Shown: positions 1-4,468 of the stretch, piece by piece
Layout of the letters: every line of letters starts with the position of its first letter
Numbering within the stretch: the stretch's first letter is position 1
DNA from: an uncultured Clostridia bacterium
Lineage (GTDB): Bacteria; Bacillota; Clostridia; Christensenellales; Aristaeellaceae
DNA length: 7,071 nucleotides
Direction: 5' to 3'
Assembly (NCBI GenBank): GCA_946409855.1
Contig: CAMJXZ010000167.1
Location: forward strand, 1 to 7,071
Notes under the pieces: generated by a model
Told to the model about the DNA's origin: nothing
Seen by the model: only the letters and a program-made list of their open reading frames with translations
The model's database searches: none
Position numbers and translations under genes: made by a program

Positions 1-161
1 GAAAAGTCCGGCGCGAACAGGGCGCCGAAGTCGCCGATGCCGGAAACCACCCCGGGGATCACGGTGCGCTCCACGTGTTTTTTCATCAGGCGGACGCCTT
101 CGTAGCCCGCTTCGATATTGACGCCGGCGGCGGCGTACGAGGCGGAATGGGAGATGCTCAT
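1..161 (-). CDS. purM: Phosphoribosylformylglycinamidine cyclo-ligase (AIR synthetase), N-terminal fragment, cut by window edge
   Basis: Only the first 53 codons are inside the window. PurM uses ATP to close formylglycinamidine ribonucleotide (FGAM) into aminoimidazole ribonucleotide (AIR), the fifth step of purine synthesis in the cytosol. The visible part has the family's N-terminal signature: SYAAAGVNIEAG at residues 8-19 (typically Y-x-x-A-G-V-D-I-x-A-G), then a Lys-rich helix (LMKKHVERT) and a glycine-rich GIGDFGALF near residues 42-50, matching the usual GGLGGFGAL. The ATG at 161-159 is supported by an AAAGGAG ribosome binding site at 177-171, which overlaps the end of purF. Only six bases separate the purF stop from this start, so translational coupling in one transcript is likely. 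The catalytic C-terminal part is off the left edge and cannot be assessed. Confidence 0.93.
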   Translation of the reverse strand, partial: MSISHSASYAAAGVNIEAGYEGVRLMKKHVERTVIPGVVSGIGDFGALFAPDF

Positions 162-167
162 CCGGTT

Positions 168-1598
168 TTACTCCTTTCCGTTCCAGCAGTAGGTGCACAG
201 CTCACATGCCGGAAGACCGATGGCGTGGATGACGCCCTTGAGGGACTGGAATTCCAGGGAGGCAAAGTGGAACTTGTCGCAGATCGCGCGGCGCAGGGCC
301 TGGCCGCGGGTCGTGCCGCGGTCGGCGTATTCGTCCAGGTGGTTCAGCCCTTCCTCCCCTTCCAGCTCCACGACGATCCGGCGGGCGATCAGGTCCATAT
401 CGCTGTTGGAGCGGGAGAAGTTCAGGTACTTGCAGGCGTACATGATGGGCGGGCAGGCGGAGCGCATGTGCACCGCCTTGGCGCCGCTCTCGTACAGGAA
501 CTCGACGGTCTCCCTGAGCTGGGTGCCCCGGACGATGGAATCGTCCACGAACAGAAGATTCTTCCCGCGGATCAGCTCCGTGACCGGGATCTGCTTCATC
601 TTGGCGATGCGGTTGCGGGCGTTCTGGTTGGCGGGCATGAAGGAGCGCGACCAGGTGGGCGTGTACTTGATGAACGCCCGGGCGAAATGCCGGCCGCTCT
701 GGTTGGCGTACCCGATGGCGTGGGGGGTGCCGGAGTCCGGCACGCCGCCGACGTAGTCGATCTGGTCGATGTCCGCCGTGCGGCTCGCCTTGTCGTTGAG
801 CGCCATGATGGCGCCGTTTCTGTACCGCATGGATTCCACGTTGACGCCCTCGTAGGTGGAGGAGGGATAGCCGTAATAGCTCCACAGGAACGCGCAGACG
901 CGCTTTTCGGTGCCGGGCGGGCTCAGCTGCTCAAGGCCGTCGGGGGTGATTTCCACGATCTCCCCGGGGCCTAAGTCCCGTACGTCCTCAAAGCCGAGCT
1001 TCTGGTAGGCGAAGGACTCAAAGGACACGGCCCAGCCGTCCTCGCTCCGCCCGATCTGGACGGGCAGGCGGCCGACCCGGTCGCGGGCGGCGATCAGGTG
1101 GCCGTTGTCCCGCAGGATCAGGATGGAGGCCGTGCCCTCGATCACCTCGTTGGCGAAGCGGATGCCTTCGGCGAAGCTGTCCTTCTGGCTGATCAGGGCG
1201 GAAAGCAGCTCGATGCTGTTGATCCTGCCGCCGGTCATGGCATCAAAATAGCAGCCCGGATGGGAAAGGTACTTTTCGATCAGCTCCTCGGCGTTGTTGA
1301 TGACCCCGATCATGGTCAGCGCGAAGGCGCCCAGACGGGAACGGACCAAAAGCGGCTGGGGGTCCGTGTCGCTGATGCAGCCGATGGCGCTGCAGCCCCG
1401 CATTTCCTCAAAGACGTGCTCGAACTTGGTGCGGAAAGGCGAGTTTTCGATGTTGTGGATCTGACGCTGCAGGCCGGTTTCCGGGTCGTAGGCGGCCAGG
1501 CCGCCGATCTTTGTGCCGAGATGGGAATGATAGTCGACCCCGAAAAAAACGTCCGCCAGACATTCTTTGGTAGATGTGATGCCGAAAAAACCACCCAC
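168..1598 (-). CDS. purF: PurF-type amidophosphoribosyltransferase with degenerate glutaminase domain
   Basis: 476 residues. Canonical PurF makes 5-phosphoribosylamine from PRPP and glutamine, the committed step of purine synthesis. The C-terminal PRTase half is intact: VGGVPDSGTPHAIGYA at about 283-298 and the PRPP loop LFVDDSIVRGTQ at 349-360. Cys235, Cys389, Cys468 and Cys471 line up with the four Fe-S ligands known from Bacillus PurF. The N-terminal Ntn-hydrolase half (about 1-230) is recognisable but altered. It begins M-G-G-F-F-G instead of M-C-G-I-F-G, so the nucleophilic Cys is Gly2. The usual HRGQ is HLGT (26-29), the GHTRY arginine position is Ser76 in a shortened loop, and the oxyanion HNG is MIG (96-98). 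I recall similar GGFFG-type proteins annotated as PurF in Bacteroides and Clostridia. The start is GTG, with AAGGAGG at 1615-1609 and an in-frame stop just upstream, so no longer Cys-bearing start exists. Synthesis from free ammonia, or from a partner glutaminase, is inference. Confidence 0.9.
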   Translation of the reverse strand: MGGFFGITSTKECLADVFFGVDYHSHLGTKIGGLAAYDPETGLQRQIHNIENSPFRTKFEHVFEEMRGCSAIGCISDTDPQPLLVRSRLGAFALTMIGVINNAEELIEKYLSHPGCYFDAMTGGRINSIELLSALISQKDSFAEGIRFANEVIEGTASILILRDNGHLIAARDRVGRLPVQIGRSEDGWAVSFESFAYQKLGFEDVRDLGPGEIVEITPDGLEQLSPPGTEKRVCAFLWSYYGYPSSTYEGVNVESMRYRNGAIMALNDKASRTADIDQIDYVGGVPDSGTPHAIGYANQSGRHFARAFIKYTPTWSRSFMPANQNARNRIAKMKQIPVTELIRGKNLLFVDDSIVRGTQLRETVEFLYESGAKAVHMRSACPPIMYACKYLNFSRSNSDMDLIARRIVVELEGEEGLNHLDEYADRGTTRGQALRRAICDKFHFASLEFQSLKGVIHAIGLPACELCTYCWNGKE

Positions 1599-1615
1599 GT
1601 CCGGGTATCCTCCTT
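1599..1615 (-). promoter_or_regulatory. Ribosome binding site that fixes the GTG start of purF
   Basis: Read on the minus strand, a consensus AAGGAGG (1615-1609) is followed by ten bases and then GTG (1598-1596). An in-frame TAA at 1616-1614 precedes it and no ATG lies between. This shows that the N-terminus really is M-G-G-F-F-G and that the missing catalytic cysteine does not come from choosing the wrong start codon. Confidence 0.85.
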
Positions 1616-1627
1616 AATTTTGCGCTG

Positions 1628-1650
1628 CTTTGGGCCGGGACGGCCCGAAG
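1628..1650 (-). other. Intergenic hairpin between purC and purF
   Basis: In the 59-base gap between the purC stop and the purF start, CTTTGGGCC (1628-1636) pairs with GGCCCGAAG (1642-1650) around the five-base loop GGGAC. This gives nine pairs including one G-U. On the minus-strand transcript it lies between the purC stop and the purF ribosome binding site. No T-run follows on either side, so it is unlikely to be a rho-independent terminator. A role as an RNA-stability or partial-attenuation element that lowers purF relative to purC is possible but is inference. Confidence 0.5.
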
Positions 1651-1657
1651 CGGGGAA

Positions 1658-2344
1658 TTACGCGAAGAACAGCCGGGAGAGCGTCATGGGGTCGATGTAC
1701 TGGCCGTCCTTGTAGACGCGCATGTTGCCGGAGGCGATCTCGTCGATCAGCATGACGTTCCCGTCGTTATCGTAGCCGAACTCGAACTTGATGTCGTACA
1801 GGGTCATGCCCTTGGCCTTCATGTCGTCCGCGACGATCTGGGTGATCTGCTGGGTCATTTCCTTGATCCGGTCATACTGCTCGCCCGTCATCACGCCCAG
1901 CACGATCAGGCCGTCTTTGGTGACCAGCGGGTCGCCCTTGGCGTCGTCCTTGAAGGTCATTTCCACGTAGGCGGGCAGATCCGCGCCGGCTTCGATGTAG
2001 TCGCCGTACCTGCGGATGAAGCTTCCCACCGCCTTGTGCCGGCAGATGACTTCCAGCCCGTGGCCGAACACCCTGGCGGGCAGCACTTCCATGGTGGTGT
2101 TGGCGAGGTCCGCGCTGACATAATGGGTTTTGATCCCAGCGGCGTTGACCTTCTCAAAGAAGTAGATGCTCATGCGCAGGTTGACGTCGCCCACGCCGTC
2201 GATGGTCAGGCCGACCGAGTTTTCGCCGGGATCGAACACGCCGTCCTTGCCGGTGCAGTCATCCTTGAACTTGAGCAGGTAGTTGCCGTTTTCCAGTTCG
2301 TACACGTTCTTGGTTTTGCCGGTGTAAACAAGTTTCGGTTCCAT
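1658..2344 (-). CDS. purC: SAICAR synthetase (phosphoribosylaminoimidazole-succinocarboxamide synthase)
   Basis: 228 residues. PurC joins CAIR and aspartate using ATP to form SAICAR, a cytosolic step of purine synthesis. The nucleotide-binding start YTGKTKNVYELENGNYLLKF (7-26) corresponds to the usual YEGKAKxxY. VICRHKAVGSFIRRYG (99-114) matches the conserved V-x-R-x-x-A-x-G-S-x-x-x-R segment. KDDAKGDPLV (132-141) is the DDxxGDPL motif, LYDIKFEFG (182-190) matches LxDxKLEFG, and LIDEIASGN (199-207) carries the acidic metal-binding residues. After that Asp-Glu, most PurC proteins read SPDTxRLWD; here it is ASGNMRVYKDG, a divergent variant I recall from other Clostridia and Bacteroides. I chose the ATG at 2344 over a TTG two codons upstream because AAGGAG (2360-2355) lies 10 bases from the ATG but only 4 from the TTG. 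purE is 47 bases upstream and purF 59 bases downstream. Confidence 0.93.
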   Translation of the reverse strand: MEPKLVYTGKTKNVYELENGNYLLKFKDDCTGKDGVFDPGENSVGLTIDGVGDVNLRMSIYFFEKVNAAGIKTHYVSADLANTTMEVLPARVFGHGLEVICRHKAVGSFIRRYGDYIEAGADLPAYVEMTFKDDAKGDPLVTKDGLIVLGVMTGEQYDRIKEMTQQITQIVADDMKAKGMTLYDIKFEFGYDNDGNVMLIDEIASGNMRVYKDGQYIDPMTLSRLFFA

Positions 2345-2360
2345 GATCAATCGACTCCTT
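2345..2360 (-). promoter_or_regulatory. Ribosome binding site deciding the purC start
   Basis: AAGGAG at 2360-2355 on the minus strand. The spacing to the ATG (2344) is ten bases, the same as between the strong site and the GTG of purF. A TTG at 2350 in the same frame is only four bases away and is the less likely start. Confidence 0.65.
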
Positions 2361-2363
2361 TTT

Positions 2364-2380
2364 ATTCAAGATGGTTGAAT
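2364..2380 (-). repeat. Short AT-rich inverted repeat between purE and purC
   Basis: ATTCAA (2364-2369) and TTGAAT (2375-2380) form a perfect six-base inverted repeat around a five-base loop in the 47-base purE-purC gap. It is AT-rich and lacks a following T-run on either strand, so a terminator is unlikely. It may be incidental. Confidence 0.3.
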
Positions 2381-2391
2381 GGCCACAGGGA

Positions 2392-2880
2392 TCACAGCTT
2401 TTCCAGGATGCCGGCGTCCTTTTGAAGCACGGCTTCGGCATCCTTCCTGCGCTTTTCGTCCAGGCGGGCGGCGAGGGCTTCGTCGCTGACGGCCAGGATC
2501 TGCACGGCCAGCAGCGCGGCGTTGGCGCCGCCGTTCACCGCGACCGCCGCGACCGGGATGCCGGTGGGCATCTGCACGGTGGAAAGCAGGGCGTCCAGCC
2601 CGTCCAGCACCGGCCCCTGGCAGGGGATGCCGATCACGGGCAGGGTGGTATTGGCGGCGACGGCGCCGGCCAGATGGGCGGCCATGCCCGCCGCGACGAT
2701 CAGCACTCCGAACCCGTTCTCCCGGGCATGAAGCGCGAAATCCCTCGCCTGAACCGGGGTGCGGTGGGCGGAGTAAACATGGACCTCGAAGGGAACATCA
2801 AAGGCCCGGAGCATATCGGCCGCTTTGCGGACGACCGGCAGGTCGCTGTCGCTGCCCATGATGATGCCAACCTTGCGCAT
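2392..2880 (-). CDS. purE: N5-carboxyaminoimidazole ribonucleotide mutase / AIR carboxylase catalytic subunit
   Basis: 162 residues, the normal PurE length. PurE produces CAIR: class I enzymes move the carboxyl group of N5-CAIR made by PurK, and class II enzymes carboxylate AIR directly with CO2. The P-loop-like GSDSDLP is at 9-15, SAHRTP at 37-42 with the catalytic-region His39, and AAGMAAHLAG at 63-72 with His69. MPTGIPVAAVAVNGGANAA (104-122) matches the family's closing segment. SAHRTP is the class I form (class II usually has an AHK variant), yet purC rather than purK follows. PurK is thus either elsewhere or absent. The ATG at 2880 has an AAAGGAGG site (2896-2889) with an eight-base spacer. 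It is the first gene of the purine operon, behind a promoter at 2953-2925, and probably sits under PurR control. Confidence 0.96.
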   Translation of the reverse strand: MRKVGIIMGSDSDLPVVRKAADMLRAFDVPFEVHVYSAHRTPVQARDFALHARENGFGVLIVAAGMAAHLAGAVAANTTLPVIGIPCQGPVLDGLDALLSTVQMPTGIPVAAVAVNGGANAALLAVQILAVSDEALAARLDEKRRKDAEAVLQKDAGILEKL

Positions 2881-2924
2881 GGCGGGTGCCTCCTTTCAGG
2901 TGCGGGGGAATCGGACACCTGTCA

Positions 2925-2953
2925 AGTGTATCATCACGGACCGCCTGTGTCAA
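2925..2953 (-). promoter_or_regulatory. Promoter of the purE operon
   Basis: On the minus strand a consensus -35 box TTGACA (2953-2948) is followed by a 17-base spacer and the -10 box TACACT (2930-2925). A TG one base before the -10 makes it an extended -10. Transcription would start near 2918, giving an untranslated leader of about 38 bases. That is too short for a purine riboswitch, so control at the DNA level by PurR is favoured. An imperfect palindrome ACAC-N-TG-N-CA-N-GTGT (2915-2929) overlaps the -10 and the start site. Confidence 0.75.
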
Positions 2954-2958
2954 GCCGC

Positions 2959-2971
2959 AATGTTCGGAATT
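2959..2971 (-). promoter_or_regulatory. PurR box (perfect consensus match) upstream of the purE promoter
   Basis: The minus strand reads AATTCCGAACATT, matching the Bacillus subtilis PurR box consensus AWWWCCGAACWWT at all 13 positions. It lies directly upstream of the purE -35 box. In B. subtilis PurR binds paired, inverted boxes and represses purine genes when PRPP is low. A degenerate inverted partner (core CGGAC, plus strand, about 2932-2944) lies 14 bases away, inside the promoter, so binding here would be expected to occlude RNA polymerase. The PurR gene itself is not in the window. Confidence 0.72.
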
Positions 2972-3035
2972 TCCAAATTCGCGCTGTTTTTGCCATGGTT
3001 TTTCTGGGATGACATGGCGGATATGGTCGAAAAAA

Positions 3036-3069
3036 CACGAACAATCAAAAAAATATTTTTTTGTTCGTG
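3036..3069. promoter_or_regulatory. Inverted repeat with CGAAC cores, likely second PurR operator
   Basis: CACGAACAA (3036-3044) and TTGTTCGTG (3061-3069) form a perfect nine-base inverted repeat around a 16-base A/T-rich spacer. Each arm contains the CGAAC core of the PurR box. Taken as 13-base boxes (3033-3045 plus, 3072-3060 minus), the spacing is 14 bases, the same as for the purE-proximal pair. It is centred about 66 bases upstream of the likely pyrC start site and about 135 upstream of the purE start site. Read leftward it has a T-run and could resemble a terminator, but no gene transcribes into it, so an operator fits better. Confidence 0.6.
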
Positions 3070-3083
3070 CGTATTTTTTCTCG

Positions 3084-3112
3084 TTGACAGATGCCTGCCT
3101 TTGTGGTATGAT
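3084..3112 (+). promoter_or_regulatory. Strong vegetative promoter of the pyrC-carB operon
   Basis: TTGACA (3084-3089), a 17-base spacer and TATGAT (3107-3112) form a near-consensus sigma-A/sigma-70 promoter with one mismatch. Transcription would start at about 3119, just before the attenuator hairpins, giving a leader of about 147 nt ahead of pyrC. A strong promoter followed by an attenuator is the normal arrangement of PyrR-controlled operons. The CGAAC inverted repeat ends 14 bases before the -35 box. Confidence 0.88.
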
Positions 3113-3126
3113 CACTCAAGTCACAG

Positions 3127-3159
3127 GTCTTTAAGCCGTTCCTGTGAGTTCGGCAAGAC
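3127..3159 (+). ncRNA. PyrR-binding-loop-like hairpin (anti-antiterminator)
   Basis: GTCTT (3127-3131) pairs with AAGAC (3155-3159). Three unpaired bases TAA follow on the 5' side, then GCCG (3135-3138) pairs with CGGC (3151-3154). The apical part contains TCCTGTGAG (3140-3148), matching the core UCCNGNGAG of the PyrR-binding RNA consensus. Lower stem, 5' purine-containing bulge, upper stem and CNGNGA loop are the known features of PyrR binding loops. PyrR bound to UMP or UTP would stabilise this hairpin, block the antiterminator and allow termination. The bases flanking the core are U-U rather than the usual pairs, so the fit is good but not perfect. Confidence 0.75.
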
Positions 3160-3215
3160 GGTGCGCGCGGCGGGCGGCGGAACGCCCGGCTGTTCTTTGC
3201 CGCCTTCGTCTTGCC
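3152..3215 (+). promoter_or_regulatory. Antiterminator structure of the pyr leader
   Basis: GGCAAGACG (3152-3160) is perfectly complementary to CGTCTTGCC (3207-3215). The first arm overlaps the 3' half of the PyrR-loop hairpin, and the second arm is the 5' half of the terminator, so forming this stem excludes both neighbours. The GC-rich interior can fold further: CGGGCG (3171-3176) with CGCCCG (3183-3188), or GGCGGC (3173-3178) with GCCGCC (3199-3204). This is the read-through state expected when pyrimidine nucleotides are scarce. Confidence 0.75.
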
Positions 3216-3235
3216 TCACGGCAGACGTTTTTTTT
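3207..3235 (+). terminator. Rho-independent attenuator terminator upstream of pyrC
   Basis: CGTCTTGCC (3207-3215) pairs with GGCAGACG (3220-3227) through eight pairs with one bulged T, around the loop TCAC, followed directly by eight T residues (3228-3235). It lies within the leader, 30 bases before the pyrC start and downstream of the promoter, so it acts as a conditional terminator of the pyrimidine operon. Confidence 0.87.
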
Positions 3236-3265
3236 AGTTTACGTGACGGCCAGAAAGGGGCAGGC

Positions 3266-4450
3266 ATGGATCAGATGCGCTTTATCGGTTTTCCGGAAGG
3301 CTTCCCGCAGGACCGGCTATCCTCTCTTTCCCTTCCGGACATTAAAGGCTGTACTGTTTTTCCCGGTTTTTGCGATGTGCACGTGCACTTTCGCGAACCG
3401 GGATTTTCTTATAAAGAGACCATCGCTTCCGGAAGCCGCGCCGCGGCGCGCGGGGGGTATACGGCGGTGTGCGCCATGCCCAACCTGAACCCGGTGCCGG
3501 ATTCGCTTGAGCACCTGGAAGAGGAGCTCCGGCTGATCCGGGAAACGGCCTGCATCGGCGTCTGGCCGTACGGCGCGCTGACCGTCGGCGAAAAGGGCCG
3601 GCAGCTGGCTGCCCTTTCCGAGATGGCCCCGTACGTCGCCGCCTTTTCGGACGACGGCAAGGGGGTGCAGGACGAAGAAATGATGCGGGCCGCCATGCGG
3701 GAAGCAAAGCGGCTGGGCAAAGTGATCGCCGCCCACTGCGAGGACGAGTCGCTGGTCCGGGGCGGCTGCATCCATGACGGCGCGTACGCCGCGGCCCGCG
3801 GGTATCCCGGCATCTGTGCGGAAAGCGAATGGAGGCCGATCCAGAGGGATGTCAGGCTGGCGGCGGAAACGGGCTGCGCCTATCACGTCTGCCATATTTC
3901 CTGCAAGGAAAGCGTTGAAATCATCCGGGAGGCCAAGCGGTCCGGCGTCGACGTGACCTGCGAGACGGCGCCCCACTACCTGCTGCTGGACGAGGACGAC
4001 CTGCAGGAGGAAGGAAGGTTCAAGATGAACCCGCCGCTGCGCGGCCGGGCGGACCGGGAAGCGCTGCTTGAGGGGCTTTCGGATGGCACCGTCGACATGA
4101 TCGCCACCGACCACGCCCCCCACAGCGCTTTGGAAAAGAGCAGGGGCCTCAAGGACAGCGCGTTTGGCATCGTCGGCATCGAGACGGCGTTCCCGCTTTT
4201 GTACACGTACCTGGTGCGCCGGAACGTGATTTCCCTGGAAAAGCTCACGGAGCTGATGACGGTGAACCCGCGCCGGCGTTTCGGCCTTCCCATGGAGGAC
4301 GGCTGGACGGCGTGGGACCTTTCAAAACAGTATGTGATCGACCCGGAACAGTTCCTGTCCAAAGGCAGGGCGACGCCGTTTGAAGGCTTTGAGGTTTTCG
4401 GCGAATGCGTCCGGACCGTTTCCGGCGGGCAGACCGTTTACTCAAGATAA
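3266..4450 (+). CDS. pyrC: Dihydroorotase, class I, with short N-terminus
   Basis: 394 residues. Dihydroorotase reversibly cyclises N-carbamoyl-aspartate to dihydroorotate, the third step of pyrimidine synthesis, in the cytosol. It has an amidohydrolase fold: DVHVHFREPG (37-46) gives metal ligands His39 and His41. FSDDGKGVQ (127-135) holds Asp130, which corresponds to the bridging Asp of class I enzymes. AAHCED has His157, YHVCHISCKES (206-216) has His210, and ATDHAPHS (280-287) has catalytic-base candidate Asp282. CETAPHYLL and KMNPPLR are also present. All active-site residues are retained. Only 38 residues precede the first metal His, against about 58 in typical enzymes, so the N-terminal beta-sandwich strands are reduced. 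The ATG at 3266 has AAAGGGG (3254-3260) five bases upstream. The frame stays open further upstream through the promoter and terminator, but that part is not coding. The gene is preceded by the attenuator and followed by carB after 18 bases. Confidence 0.95.
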   Translation: MDQMRFIGFPEGFPQDRLSSLSLPDIKGCTVFPGFCDVHVHFREPGFSYKETIASGSRAAARGGYTAVCAMPNLNPVPDSLEHLEEELRLIRETACIGVWPYGALTVGEKGRQLAALSEMAPYVAAFSDDGKGVQDEEMMRAAMREAKRLGKVIAAHCEDESLVRGGCIHDGAYAAARGYPGICAESEWRPIQRDVRLAAETGCAYHVCHISCKESVEIIREAKRSGVDVTCETAPHYLLLDEDDLQEEGRFKMNPPLRGRADREALLEGLSDGTVDMIATDHAPHSALEKSRGLKDSAFGIVGIETAFPLLYTYLVRRNVISLEKLTELMTVNPRRRFGLPMEDGWTAWDLSKQYVIDPEQFLSKGRATPFEGFEVFGECVRTVSGGQTVYSR

Positions 4451-4468
4451 ATCAGGAGGTTTGGGAAC

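Larger units (their letters stand above)
2881..3265. other. Divergent control region between purine and pyrimidine operons
   Basis: A 385-base stretch without a credible gene separates purE (leftward) from pyrC (rightward). From left to right it holds the purE ribosome binding site, the purE promoter, a perfect PurBox, the GAATTT-CC-AAATTC palindrome (2967-2980), a weak inverted repeat GCCATG/CATGGC (2992-2997 and 3013-3018), and an AT-rich inverted repeat with CGAAC cores. The pyrC promoter and an attenuator leader complete it. Base composition changes sharply: about 3025-3080 is AT-rich within an otherwise GC-rich window, as expected for operator and promoter DNA. Confidence 0.85.

Noticed and set aside
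75..974. 299-codon plus-strand open frame opposite purM and purF
   Set aside because: It is antisense to two clear genes, with a composition typical of a shadow frame and no ribosome binding site.
2881..2918. Purine riboswitch ahead of purE
   Set aside because: The predicted untranslated leader is only about 38 bases, too short for the roughly 65-base aptamer plus expression platform.
3036..3080. AT-rich inverted repeat read as a rho-independent terminator
   Set aside because: Read leftward it is followed by six T residues, but both neighbouring genes point away, so there is no transcript to end. The loop is long and the stem is only partly GC. An operator explains it better.
2825..3265. 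Upstream in-frame extension of pyrC by 147 codons
   Set aside because: The extension runs through the purE start region, both promoters and the terminator, and has no similarity to dihydroorotase. A ribosome binding site supports the ATG at 3266.
3144..3488. Possible leader peptide or small gene starting GTG in the pyr leader
   Set aside because: It continues far into pyrC in another frame, has no ribosome binding site and its bases are explained by the attenuator stems. No run of regulatory codons is evident.
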